From: Candidatus Pantoea haifensis
Lineage (GTDB): Bacteria; Pseudomonadota; Gammaproteobacteria; Enterobacterales; Enterobacteriaceae
Length of the DNA stretch: 64,000 nt
Reading direction: 5' to 3'
Assembly: GCA_018842655.1 (NCBI GenBank)
Contig: JAGTWN010000004.1
Span: 186,001 to 250,000 of the forward strand
A program made the position numbers and the translations under genes. A model generated the notes under the pieces. It ran no database searches. It was not told where the DNA came from and saw only the letters and a list, made by a program, of their open reading frames with translations. Numbering within the stretch: the first letter of the stretch is position 1; the number at the start of each line of letters is the position of its first letter. This document shows, piece after piece, positions 30,675-42,111 of this stretch.

Positions 30675-31108
30675 ATGCGTAAAGTAATGCCTTCAACGCC
30701 AATGACTTCGACCTGCGTTCCTGCCGGTAAATCCTGCTCCGCCTGTACGCGCCAGCTACTGTCGCCAATACGAACATGGCCAATACCGTCATGCAGCGCG
30801 GTATCGAGTGTTAAGTGCAGACCAATCATCTGGCTGCCACGCTGATTCAGTGAGTTCGGTTGCTGTTGGCTTTCGCGATAACGCATCCAGCGATACCAAA
30901 AGAACACGCACACCAGCGTCAGCACAGCAAACATTGAACCCTGCGCAGTCCAGCTGAAGGCGACGAACCACTCGATGATCCCAACCATGATTGCAGCCAG
31001 ACCGCTCCACAATAAATACCCGCTGGTCCCCAACATTTCGGCTGCCAGCAGCAGGCCGCCCAGCGTCAGCCAGAACCAGTGCGGATGCGCAATAATATCG
31101 AGCAGCAT
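30659..31108 (-). CDS. ybbJ: NfeD-like inner membrane protein YbbJ
   Basis: A 149-residue protein with two or three N-terminal membrane segments ([28 protein letters not shown]) and a C-terminal OB-fold of the NfeD type ([20 protein letters not shown]). NfeD proteins pair with SPFH proteins; here the ATG of ybbJ overlaps the stop of qmcA by one base, so the two are translationally coupled partners. Confidence 0.9.
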   Translation of the reverse strand: MLLDIIAHPHWFWLTLGGLLLAAEMLGTSGYLLWSGLAAIMVGIIEWFVAFSWTAQGSMFAVLTLVCVFFWYRWMRYRESQQQPNSLNQRGSQMIGLHLTLDTALHDGIGHVRIGDSSWRVQAEQDLPAGTQVEVIGVEGITLRIQPRL

Positions 31109-32021
31109 TATCGTTTCGACTCTGGACGTGAATCTTTCAGCAACTCGCTGATTCCGGCAACGGAACCTAGCAGGCTGCTGGCATCAAGCGGCATCATGAC
31201 CACTTTACTGTTATTCGCCTCGCCAATTTTCTGCAGTGCGTCGGTATATTTCTGTGCAACAAAATAGTTCACGGCCTGGATATCACCGGCAGCAATGGCT
31301 TCAGAAACCATTTTTGTGGCCTGCGCTTCAGCTTCAGCCTGGCGTTCACGCGCTTCAGCATGGAGAAAAGCAGCGGTACGTTCACCTTCCGCTTTGAGAA
31401 TCTGGGACTGTTTTTCCCCTTCGGCGCGGAGAATGGCCGCCTGACGTATGCCTTCCGCCGTCAGAATATCGGCGCGTTTAGTCCGTTCCGCTTTCATCTG
31501 CGCATTCATTGCGCCAATCAACTCCTGAGGCGGTCGCACATCGCGAATTTCGATGCGAGTGATTTTTACCCCCACGGGTTCGTTGCCTCATCGACGATAT
31601 GCAGTAAACGCGTGTTGATGCTGTCACGTTGCGACAACATCTCATCCAGCTCCATGCTGCCTAATACGGTGCGCATGTTGGTCATGGTTAAATTAATGAT
31701 CGCCAGTTCAAGGTTACTGACTTCGTAAGCCGCGCGCGCGGGATCGACAGCCTGAATAAAACAGACTGCATCAATGGTCACATTAGCGTTGTCTTTAGAG
31801 ATGATTTCTTGCGAAGGGATGTCCAGCACTCGTTCCATCATATTGATTTTACGACCAACACGATCCATGAACGGCACGACCAGACTCAAACCAGGTTGCA
31901 GTGTTCGGGTATAACGACCGAAACGCTCCACTGTCCACTGGTAGCCTTGCGGCACAATTTTGACACCCGCCCACACGGTAACGAGCGCCAGCACGATAAG
32001 AGCGGGAATAACAGTCAACAT
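31108..32021 (-). CDS. qmcA: SPFH/stomatin-like membrane protein QmcA (frameshifted in assembly)
   Basis: Band-7 protein forming membrane cages with its NfeD-type partner. It has one N-terminal membrane anchor ([20 protein letters not shown]), the SPFH domain ([40 protein letters not shown]) and a long helical region rich in Ala/Glu/Arg. The C-run 31569-31573 (G on the coding strand) is one base short; six G gives [16 protein letters not shown]. Full length is about 304 residues, as in E. coli (305). Confidence 0.93.
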
Positions 32022-32078
32022 ATAACCTCCAGGTTGTCAGATTGACGGGCCGAGTCGCTTCGGCCCGTTGTCGCCTAC

Positions 32079-32936
32079 TCAGTAAAGCAGCGAGTAAAGC
32101 TGGCGACGATAGCGTGCAGCGAGCGCATCGCCGGTACCTAACGCAGCCAAAATCTCTTGCAGCATTTTCCGCGCCTGACCGTCAGCAGCGTTCAAATCGG
32201 TTTTGAGGAAGCTAAACAAGAGTTCCAGTGCTTCTTCGTTGCGGCCAACCTGATGCAGCTGTAACGACAGTTTAGCAGCCAGTTCAGCGTTCGCGGGGTC
32301 GCTTTCAAGCTGAGATTGTAACTGCTGGATCTCCGGCGTATCAGCGGCCTGTTTTAGCAGATCGATCTGCGCCATCAGGCTTTGATAGCAGGTATCCTGA
32401 TCCTGCAATGGCACCACATTCAGCACGGTTTCCGCTTCATCGCTGCGATTCAGAGTAATCAAAACCTCGGCCAGCAGAAAACCAATTTCACTCGACTGAT
32501 TACTGAGTTGCCACGCCTCTTTGAGCAGCGGTAGCGCGTCGAGCGGTTTGCCTTCTTCAATCAGTGCGATAGCTTGCTGCGCTTTTAATTCTTCTTCACG
32601 CGGCAGCACTTTTTCCAGCAAGGCGCGAATCGCCTCTTCTGGCTGCGGTCCCTGGAAGCCATCAACGGGTTGTCCGTTCTGGAACAGGTAAACGGTTGGA
32701 ATTGAACGCAGTCCAAACTGCGACGCCACCATTTGCTCTTTATCGCAATCCAGTTTGGCAAGGATGAACTGACCTGCATACTCCTGCGCCAGACGCTCCA
32801 GCAGCGGCGTCAGTTGCTGACAATGCTGGCTGCGCTCAGACCAGAAGTAGAACAGCACCGGCAGCTGCATCGACTGCTCAAGAGTCTGATGCAGATTGGA
32901 TTCGTTGATGTCGATAATCGAAGCTTGTGGTGACAT
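32079..32936 (-). CDS. cnoX: Chaperedoxin CnoX (YbbN)
   Basis: Thioredoxin-fold plus TPR protein that guards substrates of GroEL and DnaK against oxidation. ATG 32936 gives [20 protein letters not shown], matching the family; eleven upstream codons do not. The thioredoxin active site is degenerate, SQHC instead of CxxC, keeping a single Cys as in E. coli CnoX, which is a chlorine-activated chaperone rather than a reductase. The C-terminal TPR domain ends with [11 protein letters not shown]. About 285 residues; intact. Confidence 0.93.
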   Translation of the reverse strand: MSPQASIIDINESNLHQTLEQSMQLPVLFYFWSERSQHCQQLTPLLERLAQEYAGQFILAKLDCDKEQMVASQFGLRSIPTVYLFQNGQPVDGFQGPQPEEAIRALLEKVLPREEELKAQQAIALIEEGKPLDALPLLKEAWQLSNQSSEIGFLLAEVLITLNRSDEAETVLNVVPLQDQDTCYQSLMAQIDLLKQAADTPEIQQLQSQLESDPANAELAAKLSLQLHQVGRNEEALELLFSFLKTDLNAADGQARKMLQEILAALGTGDALAARYRRQLYSLLY

Positions 32937-33015
32937 GAATAAGTCTCTTTGCAGAAAGTGTTTTAACAATATGGGGCCGACGGACCGCGCTTCAAGTTGA
33001 TTTTGGGCTGAGTGA

Positions 33016-33789
33016 TTAATGACTGCGCAAAATGCGATCCATCATCCAGCCCGGCAGCACGCGTTTCATCAGGCTCATAACCTGTGCGACAAGCGTCACC
33101 GGATAGCGTAAACGCGGATGTTTACTCTCCAAAGCGTGACGTAATTTAGGCAGAATGGCCTCCGGCGGCAGAGTAAAGCGAGCGGCAATACCCGGATTGC
33201 GCACCGGTTTATCCTGCTCCCCTTGCGTAACGTTGTCAGTGAATCGCGTTTTAATCGGGCCGGGCTCAATCAGACTCACCCGTACGCCGGAGGGATAAAC
33301 CTCTAAGCGTAGCGCATCGCTCCACGCTTCCAGCGCATATTTACTGGCAGCATACGCACCGCGCCCCGGCGTAGAGACCAGGCCCAACACCGAACTGGTA
33401 TTGATGATACGACCCTGGCCGCTGGCTTGCAGTGCTGGAAGCAAGCGCATAGTGAGCTGATGTACACCAAAAAAATTAGTGGAAAATTGCTGTTCTAACT
33501 GCTGACGTGAAAGCGTATGTAAAGGACCATACAGGCCAAATCCGCCATTATTGAACAAGCCAAACAGCGTATTTCCTGTGATTTCGATGACCTTGTCAGC
33601 GGCACGATCGATGCTGACAGGATCGTCAAGATCCAGTTGCAGGCCAATAAAGCCAGAGGCGTTCATACGCGCAACGTCTTCTGTTTTACGGCAGGCTGCA
33701 ATGACTTTGTAACCCCGAGCGAGTAAATCGTTCGCTGCGACCAAACCGATGCCGCTGGAGCAGCCGGTGATTAAAACGGTTTTTTGCAT
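33016..33789 (-). CDS. ybbO: Short-chain dehydrogenase YbbO
   Basis: NAD(P)-dependent SDR-family oxidoreductase of 257 residues. The nucleotide-binding TGCSSGIG motif is at residues 8-15, the catalytic Ser in INTSSVLGL, and the Tyr/Lys pair in [21 protein letters not shown]. coli YbbO reduces aldehydes in vitro; its physiological substrate is uncertain. It sits between cnoX and tesA in the conserved order and is intact. Confidence 0.91.
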   Translation of the reverse strand: MQKTVLITGCSSGIGLVAANDLLARGYKVIAACRKTEDVARMNASGFIGLQLDLDDPVSIDRAADKVIEITGNTLFGLFNNGGFGLYGPLHTLSRQQLEQQFSTNFFGVHQLTMRLLPALQASGQGRIINTSSVLGLVSTPGRGAYAASKYALEAWSDALRLEVYPSGVRVSLIEPGPIKTRFTDNVTQGEQDKPVRNPGIAARFTLPPEAILPKLRHALESKHPRLRYPVTLVAQVMSLMKRVLPGWMMDRILRSH

Positions 33790-33818
33790 TTATTTGCCTG
33801 TATTCGCGCTTATTACCG

Positions 33819-34442
33819 CTACTGCTGCTTAACTAATGGAGCAAGCTCTTTCGCCATTAAGCTGGCGATAAAAGGTTGAGCATCAGGATTGGGGTGAATG
33901 CCATCCTGCTGCATCCACTCAGGTTTCAGGTAAATTTGCTCCATGAAAAAGGGTACCAGAGGAATGTCGTACTGTTGTGCCAGATCGGGATAGATGCCGC
34001 TAAACGCTTCGGTGTAACGACGTCCATAATTGGGCGGTAAACGAATTTGCATCAACAGGGGTTTAGCGTTGGCAGCTTTCACATCGTCAATGACTTTGCG
34101 CAGGTTTCGCGCAATATCATCTGGCGGAAAGCCGCGCAGACCATCGTTACCGCCCAATTCGATTAACACCCATTGTGGTTGATGCTGTTTTAATAGCGCG
34201 GGTAAACGTGCCAGTCCTTGTGCGGCAGTATCGCCGCTAATACTGGCATTGATAACTTTGGGTTGCTGTTGCCACTGTTTATTTAGCAGGCTGGGCCAGG
34301 CAGCGGAAGCTGACATACGGTAACCGGCACTGAGACTGTCGCCTAGCACCATTAGGGTGTCAGCCGCCGCAAGCCGAGACACCAGCAGAAGACACAAAAA
34401 CAGGAAGGGATAATGCCAGCGGAAAACGTTGTTGAAGTTCAT
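33819..34442 (-). CDS. tesA: Periplasmic thioesterase I / lysophospholipase L1
   Basis: SGNH hydrolase acting on acyl thioesters and lysophospholipids. The motif blocks are visible: GDSLSAGYRM with the catalytic Ser, the Gly of ISGDTAAQG, GGNDGLRG with Asn, and DGIHPN with Asp and His. A signal peptide ends near LAAADTLMVLG. Tandem ATG codons at 34445 and 34442 are possible starts. The gene overlaps the start of the divergent ybbA by 30 bp, the usual enterobacterial arrangement. Confidence 0.94.
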   Translation of the reverse strand: MNFNNVFRWHYPFLFLCLLLVSRLAAADTLMVLGDSLSAGYRMSASAAWPSLLNKQWQQQPKVINASISGDTAAQGLARLPALLKQHQPQWVLIELGGNDGLRGFPPDDIARNLRKVIDDVKAANAKPLLMQIRLPPNYGRRYTEAFSGIYPDLAQQYDIPLVPFFMEQIYLKPEWMQQDGIHPNPDAQPFIASLMAKELAPLVKQQ

Positions 34443-35099
34443 CATCTTACTAAGTCCGTCGGTCAGGGAGAGCATCAGTTAACCATCCTTACCGGAGTTG
34501 AGTTAGTTGTCAAACCGGCTGAAACCATCGCGCTAATTGGTGAGTCGGGTTCAGGTAAATCGACGTTGTTAGGCATTCTGGCTGGTCTTGATGATGGCAG
34601 TAGTGGTGAGGTGCATCTGCTGGGGCAGCCATTACATCAGATGAATGAGGAGCAGCGTGCTGCGCTGCGTGCGCAGCAGGTCGGCTTTGTTTTTCAATCG
34701 TTTATGCTGGTGCCAACGCTCAATGCCCAGGAAAACGTACAACTTCCTGCGCTGCTGCGCGGTGACAGCGACCGCCAGAGTCGTGCTCAGGCGCGCGACT
34801 TACTCAGTCAACTCGGCCTGGGCGAGCGTCTGCATCATCTTCCGGCGCAGCTTTCAGGTGGTGAGCAACAGCGCGTGGCACTGGCTCGCGCGTTTAATGG
34901 CCGGCCCGGTTTGCTGTTTGCAGACGAACCGACCGGAAATTTAGACCGTAAAACCGGCGATCGTATTGCCGATCTGCTGTTCTCACTTAATCGCGATTAC
35001 GCCACGACGTTGATTCTGGTAACGCATGATGAGCAACTGGCGGCACGTTGCGATCGACGTTTGCGTTTACGTGACGGCAAACTGTGGGAGGATCAATGA
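34413..35099 (+). CDS. ybbA: ABC transporter ATPase YbbA (LolD-like)
   Basis: ATP-binding subunit of a MacB/LolCDE-type ABC system. It has Walker A (GESGSGKST), the signature LSGGEQQRVALARAF, Walker B with LLFADEPTGNLD and the switch His (VTHDEQL). At 228 residues it resembles LolD. It overlaps ybbP by four bases (ATGA) and so is co-translated with that permease. Its partner TesA is encoded divergently. Confidence 0.93.
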   Translation: MPAENVVEVHHLTKSVGQGEHQLTILTGVELVVKPAETIALIGESGSGKSTLLGILAGLDDGSSGEVHLLGQPLHQMNEEQRAALRAQQVGFVFQSFMLVPTLNAQENVQLPALLRGDSDRQSRAQARDLLSQLGLGERLHHLPAQLSGGEQQRVALARAFNGRPGLLFADEPTGNLDRKTGDRIADLLFSLNRDYATTLILVTHDEQLAARCDRRLRLRDGKLWEDQ

Positions 35100-37512
35100 T
35101 CTGGCGCTGGTTTTGGCGCGAGTGGCGTTCGCCCTCGCTACTGATTGTCTGGCTGGCACTCACGCTGGCAGTGGCCTGCGTGCTGGCGCTTGGCTCAATC
35201 AGCGATCGGATGGAAAAAGGGCTTAGCCAGCAGAGCCGGGACTTTATGGCAGGCGATCGCACCTTACGCAGCAGCAGTGCCGTGCCAGAGAGCTGGCTGG
35301 CAAAAGCGCGTCAGGAGGGATTATCGGTTAGCAGCCAACTCAATTTTATGACCATGACCTTTGCTGAAGAGTCGCCGCAGCTGGCCTCGGTCAAAGCAGT
35401 AGATAACAGCTATCCGATGTTTGGCGATCTGCAAACCAATCCGCCGGGCCTGAAACCTGTAGAAGGATCGGCGCTGGCAGCACCACAATTAATGGCGTTG
35501 CTGAAGCTCAGGGTAGGCGATCGGCTTGATGTGGGTGACACGACATTACGCATTGCCGGTGAAGTGATTCAGGAACCGGACGGTGGATTTAACCCGTTCC
35601 AGATGGCGCCGCGATTGTTGATTAACCTCGCGGATGCAGATAAAACCGGAGCGATTCAACCGGGCAGTCGGCTAACCTGGCGTTACAAGTTTTCCGGTAA
35701 TCCCGACCAGCTGGCGCGTTACGACAGCTGGATTCAGCCACAGCTAAAAGCCGATCAACGCTGGATTAGCATCGAAAATGCCGAAGATGCACTGGGGCGT
35801 TCTATGCAGCGTGCTCAGCAGTTCCTGCTGCTGTCGGCGCTCCTGACGTTGATGCTGGCGATTGCCGCCGTAGCGGTCGCCATGAGTCACTATTGCCGCA
35901 GCCGATATGATCTGGTTGCCGTGCTTAAAACATTAGGCGCGACGCGCGCTGCGTTGCAAAAGCTGATCATTGGTCAGTGGCTGGCGGTGTTATTGCTGGC
36001 TGCGATCTGCGGCAGCATCGTCGGGCAGGGTGTGGAAGCACTCCTCATGACAATGCTAAAACCGGTGCTTCCAGCCACCTTACCCGCAGCCAGTTTGTGG
36101 CCATGGCTTTGGGCAATAGGCTCTTTATTTGTGATTTCATTGCTGGTGGGATTGCGTCCTTACCGCGTGTTGCTGGCAACGCAGCCGCTTCGCGTTCTTC
36201 GGCGCGACGCGGTAGCTAATGTATGGCCGTTGAAAATGTATCTTCCGGTGATGGGCATGCTGGTGGTGGTCATGCTGGCACTGTTAGTGGGCGGCAGTAA
36301 AATGCTGTGGGCGTTACTGGCAGGCGTCGTGGTACTGGCGGCGCTGCTGGCACTGCTTGGCTGGGGAACACTGCTGCTGCTCAGGCGATTAGTAGTGCGT
36401 AACCTGGCGCTACGACTGGCAATCAATCGTTTGCTGCGTCAGCCTGGCATGACGCTCAGCCAACTCTCAGCTTTTTCACTGTCCTTTATGTTACTGGCGC
36501 TGCTGCTGGTGATGCGGGGTGATTTACTGGATCGCTGGCAACAGCAGCTACCTGCCGACAGTCCAAACTTTTTCCTTTTGAACATGACGGAAGATCAGGT
36601 GCCGCAGGTGCGTGATTTTCTTCAGGCTCATCAGGTAAAAGCGGAAACGTTTTATCCCATTGCTCGCGTGCGGTTAAGCGAACTTAACGGCAAAGAGGCC
36701 GATCCCCGACTGGATAATGCGTTGAATCGCGAACTTAATCTTACTTCACTGGCAGAGCGACCTGAGCACAATCCGCTGGTTGCCGGAAGCTGGCCACCAA
36801 AAGCGGGAGAGGTGTCGATGGAGGTAGAGCTGGCGGATCGCTTAGGCGTTAAGCTCGGCGATACGCTGACATTTGATGGCGATACGCAGAAATTTAGCGC
36901 CAGAATAACCAGCCTGCGTAAAGTGGACTGGGAAAGCCTGCGGCCCAATTTCTTTTTATTTTTCCACCGGGCGCGCTGGATGCTCAGCCGCAAACCTGGC
37001 TGACCAGCTTCCGTATGGATAATAATCCGGCGCTGCTGGCACAGCTTAATCGCCAGTTTCCAACGCTAAGCCTGTTAGACATTGGCAGCATCATGCGCCA
37101 GATAGGTCAGGTGCTGGCGCAAGTCAGCCAGGCGCTGGAGATTATGGTGGTGCTGGTCACCGCATGTGGATTGCTGCTGCTGATGGCGCAAATTCAGGTG
37201 GGTATGCGACAACGCCGACAGGAGCTGGTGGTATATCGCACGCTGGGAGCCGGCAAACGCCTGGTGCGTACTACATTGTGGTGTGAATTCGTCTTACTGG
37301 GCGTGGTTTCTGGTATCGCGGCGGCACTGGGTGCGGAAGCGGCGCTATGGGCACTCCAGCGCAAGATTTTTGACTTTCCGTGGCAGCCTGACTGGACGCT
37401 ATGGCTGGCCTTGCCGCTGGGTGGTGCGCTGCTGTTGTCCTTGTGTGGCGGCTGGCTGGGAGTGCGCTTACTCAAAGGTAACGCATTGTTCAGGCAGTTC
37501 GACGCGGCGTAA
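35096..37512 (+). CDS. ybbP: ABC transporter permease YbbP (frameshifted in assembly)
   Basis: Large FtsX/MacB-type permease partner of YbbA, about 805 residues with ten predicted membrane helices in two FtsX-like blocks (LLLSALLTLMLAIAAVAVAM; MVVLVTACGLLLLMAQIQVG) and long periplasmic loops. The start is ATG 35096 (MIWRWFWREWRSPSLLIVWL), four bases inside ybbA. The frame breaks at the T-run 36959-36963; six T gives FPPGALDAQPQTWLTSFRMD, matching E. coli. Confidence 0.92.
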
Positions 37513-37525
37513 GGCTGTGCGGTCT

Positions 37526-37551
37526 GGTGCTCCCCACTGGCGGGGAGCACC
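37526..37551. terminator. Stem-loop between convergent ybbP and purK
   Basis: Perfect 10-bp stem GGTGCTCCCC/GGGGAGCACC with loop ACTGGC. There is no T-tract; it may protect both 3' ends. Confidence 0.55.
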
Positions 37552-37563
37552 GAAGGTACAATC

Positions 37564-38628
37564 TTACAGCTTCTCAACGGCCCATGTGATACCACTGGCG
37601 TAATCAGCCGGAAGCTGAGGCACTAAAGCGGCAAGCGCGGCTTTCAACCGTTCCTGATTGCTGTCGGTTAAGTTCAGATGACCAACTTTACGTCCGGGGC
37701 GTACCTCTTTATCGTACCAGTGCAAATGCACCAGTGGCTGCGCCAGCCAGCTGTAATTTACGTCAGTACCGATCAGGTTGATCATCACTGACGGTGCATT
37801 GATTACCGGTTGTGGCAGCGCCAGACCGAGGATGGCACGCAAGTGGAGTTCAAACTGGCTGACCGATGCGCCGTTTTGCGTCCAGTGCCCGCTGTTATGA
37901 ACGCGGGGCGCGAGCTCATTAATCAGTAAACCATCTGGGGTGATAAAACACTCCATTGCCATCACGCCAACGTAATTTAACTCATGCATGATGGCGTTAA
38001 GCATCGCTTCAGCCTGCTGCTGCTGCGCTGCATCAGCCTGCGGAAAAGCAACGCTGGTGCGCAGAATGCCATCCTGATGCAGATTGTGCGTCAGCGGATA
38101 AAAGACCGTGCTGCCATCCTGACCACGGGCACCAACCAACGACACTTCGCCTGAAAAGTTAATGCCTTGCTCAACAATGCATTCACCATAGCAATCTTCC
38201 GGCAGCGTATCGATATCACTGGCGCGCAAACGCCACTGACCCCGGCCATCATAGCCGCCGGTGCGGCGCTTGACGATTGCCAGCTCGCCCAGGGTATTAA
38301 AGAGGGTTGGCCATTCATTTTTATCTGACAGCAACTGCCACGGCGCGGTGGCAAGGTTGAGCTGATCAAGCAACTGCTTTTGCGTCAGGCGATCGGCCAG
38401 GCGCGGGAAAATATCGCGGTTTACAAATGCCGGATGACGCGCCAGCTCGCGGGTTAATGCTGTTTCAGGCCAGCGTTCAATCTCCGCAGTAATCACGCTT
38501 CCGGCAATAGGAAGCGCATCGGGATTAGCTTCCAGGCCGACCGGATAAACAGCGATACCCAGCGGCTCGCCTGCCTGACGCAGCATACGGCCCAGTTGAC
38601 CATTACCTAATACGCAAACCGGCTTCAT
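37564..38628 (-). CDS. purK: N5-carboxyaminoimidazole ribonucleotide synthase
   Basis: ATP-grasp enzyme of purine synthesis that carboxylates AIR using bicarbonate. The 354-residue protein starts [20 protein letters not shown] and holds the ATP-grasp pattern ([49 protein letters not shown]). Its ATG overlaps the purE stop by four bases. It is intact. Confidence 0.96.
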   Translation of the reverse strand: MKPVCVLGNGQLGRMLRQAGEPLGIAVYPVGLEANPDALPIAGSVITAEIERWPETALTRELARHPAFVNRDIFPRLADRLTQKQLLDQLNLATAPWQLLSDKNEWPTLFNTLGELAIVKRRTGGYDGRGQWRLRASDIDTLPEDCYGECIVEQGINFSGEVSLVGARGQDGSTVFYPLTHNLHQDGILRTSVAFPQADAAQQQQAEAMLNAIMHELNYVGVMAMECFITPDGLLINELAPRVHNSGHWTQNGASVSQFELHLRAILGLALPQPVINAPSVMINLIGTDVNYSWLAQPLVHLHWYDKEVRPGRKVGHLNLTDSNQERLKAALAALVPQLPADYASGITWAVEKL

Positions 38629-39134
38629 GCTTCCTCCCGCGGATCCGGGTTGTTCAGCACCTCGTCAGTTTGTGTCTGACGCCAGTTAGCCAGGCGTGAA
38701 GCCAGTGCGCTGTCATGAATGGCAAGGATCTGCGCAGCCAGCAAGCCCGCATTTGCAGCACCCGCTTTACCAATCGCCAGCGTGCCAACCGGAATACCAC
38801 GCGGCATTTGTACAATTGAGTAGAGGCTGTCAACACCGCTCAGAGCGGCACTCTGCACGGGTACACCTAACACCGGAACCAGGGTTTTTGCAGCCAGCAT
38901 GCCTGGCAGATGTGCCGCGCCACCCGCTCCAGCGATAATGACCTGAAAACCGCTGTCGGCTGCTGTTTCGGCAAAGCTGAACAGTTTATCGGGCGTGCGG
39001 TGCGCTGAGACCACTTCGACATGGAAGGACACGTCCAGGCTGGTAAGGATTTCCGCAGCGAACTGCATGGTGGACCAGTCACTTTTGGAACCCATAACAA
39101 TAGCAATGCGGGCCGGGGCGGCGTTGGATGACAT
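38625..39134 (-). CDS. purE: N5-carboxyaminoimidazole ribonucleotide mutase
   Basis: Purine-pathway mutase, converting N5-CAIR to CAIR. The 169-residue class I PurE has [17 protein letters not shown] with the catalytic His, and [16 protein letters not shown]. It is first in the purEK operon with a PurR operator upstream and is intact. Confidence 0.96.
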   Translation of the reverse strand: MSSNAAPARIAIVMGSKSDWSTMQFAAEILTSLDVSFHVEVVSAHRTPDKLFSFAETAADSGFQVIIAGAGGAAHLPGMLAAKTLVPVLGVPVQSAALSGVDSLYSIVQMPRGIPVGTLAIGKAGAANAGLLAAQILAIHDSALASRLANWRQTQTDEVLNNPDPREEA

Positions 39135-39219
39135 GCGGTCAACTCCTGTGAATGAACAAACACTCCTGACCGGACGGACAGGTTTTGAAGGGCACAGAGA
39201 ATAGCATGAGAAGAGCGCA

Positions 39220-39235
39220 AGGAAAACGGTTGCGT
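39220..39235 (-). promoter_or_regulatory. PurR operator of purEK
   Basis: On the coding strand ACGCAACCGTTTTCCT, matching the PurR box consensus (ACGCAAACGTTTTCGT) at most positions and closely resembling the E. coli purE operator. It lies 86-101 bp upstream of the purE start. Confidence 0.85.
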
Positions 39236-39266
39236 CGCGTGAAAATGGGCCTGTTCAATCCATTTT

Positions 39267-39982
39267 TTAAAAGTCGAAATCGATCAGCTGGATCCCACTG
39301 ACGTCCAGTTGAAGCATCGAACCACGGCTGTGCCAGGCACCTAATACTGCCCGTTGGGCAGGCTGATTGTTTAGCGTCAGGCAATGAATTGCCGGACGGT
39401 GCGTATGCCCATGAATGAGCAGATTTACCTGCTGGCGCAGCATAGCTTCTTCAACGGCCTGTTGATTCACATCCATAATGGTGAGTGACTTATGCTGATT
39501 CGCCTGTTTACTGTCGGCGCGCATACGTGCCGCAATACGTTTGCGAATAAACAGGGGCAGAGCCAGAAATAGCCGCTGGATCCAGGGTTGATGCACTTTA
39601 GTCCGAAAGCGTTGATAACCCTGATCGTCAGTACATAACGTATCGCCATGCATAATCAGCAGTCGGTGGCCATAATGTTCCAGCACCTGCTCTTCTGGCA
39701 GTAATGTCATGCCGCTGGCATGCGCAAACCGGCGACCAAGCAGGAAATCACGGTTGCCGTGGATAAAATAGACCGGCACTGGCAGGGCGCGCAGGGCAGC
39801 AGCGATTTGTTGATGCAGCGGGTTGGGATCGTCATCGCCAATCCAGGCTTCAAACAGGTCGCCGAGAATATAGAGCGCGTCACAGTGTGGCGCTTCGCGC
39901 TGTAAAAGTGCAGAAAACCGGCGGTAATCGCCGGTTCTTCCTGACACAGATGGAGATCTGCGATAAACAGCGTGCGCGACAT
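39267..39982 (-). CDS. lpxH: UDP-2,3-diacylglucosamine diphosphatase LpxH (frameshifted in assembly)
   Basis: Lipid A pathway enzyme that cleaves UDP-2,3-diacylglucosamine to lipid X. The metallophosphatase set is complete: [41 protein letters not shown] and [12 protein letters not shown]. The frame breaks at the A-run 39914-39917 (T on the coding strand); five T gives [20 protein letters not shown], colinear with E. coli. Full length is about 238 residues. Its start overlaps the ppiB stop by one base. Confidence 0.94.
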
Positions 39983-40476
39983 TACTCGCTGACGGTCACT
40001 TTCTGAATGATAACGTCATCTTTCGGCACATCCTGATGCATGCCGCTGCGGCCCGTTGAAACCGCTTTGATTTTTTCAACGACATCCATGCCTTCAACCA
40101 CTTCGGCAAACACACAGTAACCCCAGCCTTGCAGGCTTTCGTCACGGAAGTTCAGGAAGTCGTTGTCTGCTACGTTAATGAAAAACTGCGCAGTGGCTGA
40201 GTGTGGAGCAGAAGTACGCGCCATTGCCAGCGTGCCACGGGTATTTTTCAGACCGTTGTTGGCTTCGTTACGAATTTCTTCCCGGGTGGCTTTTTGTTTC
40301 ATGCCAGGCTCAAAGCCGCCGCCCTGAATCATAAAGCCATTAATAACGCGGTGGAAAATGGTATTGTCGTAGAAACCTTCACGGCAATAATCCAGAAAGT
40401 TCTGTACGGTTGCCGGCGCTTTGTCATCGAAGGTTTTGATCACGATATCGCCATGGTTCGTCTGGAAAGTTACCAT
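39982..40476 (-). CDS. ppiB: Cytoplasmic peptidyl-prolyl isomerase B
   Basis: Cyclophilin-type PPIase of 164 residues without signal peptide: [20 protein letters not shown], the active-site [13 protein letters not shown] and [15 protein letters not shown]. It is divergent from cysS and coupled to lpxH by a one-base overlap. It is intact. Confidence 0.96.
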   Translation of the reverse strand: MVTFQTNHGDIVIKTFDDKAPATVQNFLDYCREGFYDNTIFHRVINGFMIQGGGFEPGMKQKATREEIRNEANNGLKNTRGTLAMARTSAPHSATAQFFINVADNDFLNFRDESLQGWGYCVFAEVVEGMDVVEKIKAVSTGRSGMHQDVPKDDVIIQKVTVSE

Positions 40477-40691
40477 TTTTGTTGTCCTGTAAAGGTGGTC
40501 ATCAGTCGCTAAGGCTACGTCATTTGATCACGCGGCCATTTTTCTCGACGCTTCTTATAACATAATTTCCGCTGACGCGTCAGCAAGGCGGCGCAGTTGG
40601 CTTGCTTTGCGTCGCGCGAGCGTTAAAAATACGGCACAATATCGGGCTAACCAAAAAGTGCCAGTCGCACACGTCAATACGGAAACGTTCA

Positions 40692-42076
40692 ATGCTTAAG
40701 ATTTATAACACCCTGAGTCGACAGAAAGAGGAATTCAAACCCATTCATGCCGGTAAAATCGGTATGTATGTTTGCGGCATCACGGTGTATGACCTCTGTC
40801 ACATTGGTCATGGGCGAACGTTTGTCGCATTTGATGTCGTTTCACGTTACTTACGCTATGTCGGGTATGAACTTAATTATGTGCGCAATATTACCGACAT
40901 TGATGACAAAATTATCAAGCGCGCCAATGAAAATGGTGAAAGCATTGAAACGCTGACCAATCGCATGATTGCCGAAATGCATAAAGATTTTGCCGCACTC
41001 GGCATTTTACCGCCGGATGCAGAGCCACGTGCGACGCGCCATATTGCGGAGATTATTGCGCTGGTCGAAAAGCTGATTGCGCGTGGTCATGCTTATGTCG
41101 CAGAGAATGGCGACGTGATGTTTGATGTCATGAGCGATACGGATTATGGCATGTTGTCACGTCAGGATCTTGAGCAGCTACAGGCGGGCGCCCGCGTTGA
41201 AGTGGCAGAAGTGAAGCGCAATCCAATGGATTTCGTGCTGTGGAAAATGTCTAAAGCGGATGAACCCGCCTGGCCTTCGCCGTGGGGCAAGGGGCGCCCG
41301 GGCTGGCACATTGAATGTTCTGCAATGAACTGCAAGCAGCTCGGTGAGCATTTTGATATTCATGGCGGCGGCTCGGACCTGATGTTTCCGCACCATGAAA
41401 ACGAAATTGCCCAGTCAAGCTGTGCGCACGACGGCCCCTACGTGAATTACTGGATGCACTCCGGCATGGTGATGGTCGATCGCGAGAAAATGTCTAAATC
41501 ACTCGGCAATTTCTTTACCGTGCGGGACGTATTGCAGCATTACGACGCTGAAACCGTGCGTTACTTCCTGATGTCAGGCCACTATCGCAGCCAGCTTAAC
41601 TATGGCGAAGATAACCTGAACCAGGCGCGAGCAGCATTAGAACGCCTTTATACTGCATTGCGCCATACTGACAGCCGCGTAGCCCCGGGTGGCGGTGAGG
41701 CATTCGATGCGCGTTTCCGCGCGGCAATGGATGATGACTTCAATACACCAGAAGCCTATTCCGTCCTGTTCGACATGGCGCGTGAAGTGAACCGACTGAA
41801 AAGCGAAGACAGCGCATCGGCGAACGCGCTGGCCGCCAGCCTGCGTGAGATCGCCAACGTGCTGGGCATTCTGCAACAGGACCCTGAGCAGTTCCTGCAA
41901 AGCGGTGCGCAGGTCAACGATGATGAAGTCGCAGAGATCGAACACTGGGTTAAAACGCGTGCCGAAGCGCGTGCAGCAAAAGAATGGGCGCAAGCTGATA
42001 TCGCCCGCGATAAGCTGAATGAGCTTGGCGTTATCGTTGAAGACGGCCCCAGGGATCAACCTGGCGACGCAAATAA
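40692..42076 (+). CDS. cysS: Cysteinyl-tRNA synthetase (3' frameshift in assembly)
   Basis: Class I aminoacyl-tRNA synthetase for Cys. ATG 40692 gives [24 protein letters not shown] (CHIGHGRTF) and KMSKS ([10 protein letters not shown]) are present, with zinc ligands [15 protein letters not shown] and the HHENE region. The C-run 42047-42050 is one base short; five C gives the normal tail [11 protein letters not shown] and a stop at 42074-42076, a protein of 461 residues, as in E. coli. As assembled the gene would run 10 residues further in a wrong frame to 42107. Confidence 0.95.
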
Positions 42077-42084
42077 AATAAAAA

Positions 42085-42105
42085 GGGCGAGTCATCGCCC
42101 TTTTT
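42085..42105 (+). terminator. Intrinsic terminator of cysS
   Basis: Stem GGGCGA/TCGCCC with loop GTCA, followed by five T and preceded by five A. Confidence 0.85.
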
Positions 42106-42111
42106 AATGGC

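Noticed and set aside
39905-39925. A 10-bp tandem repeat (GGTTTTCTGC) loss as the cause of the lpxH frameshift
   Set aside because: Adding one T to the run 39914-39917 restores a protein colinear with E. coli LpxH, a simpler explanation.
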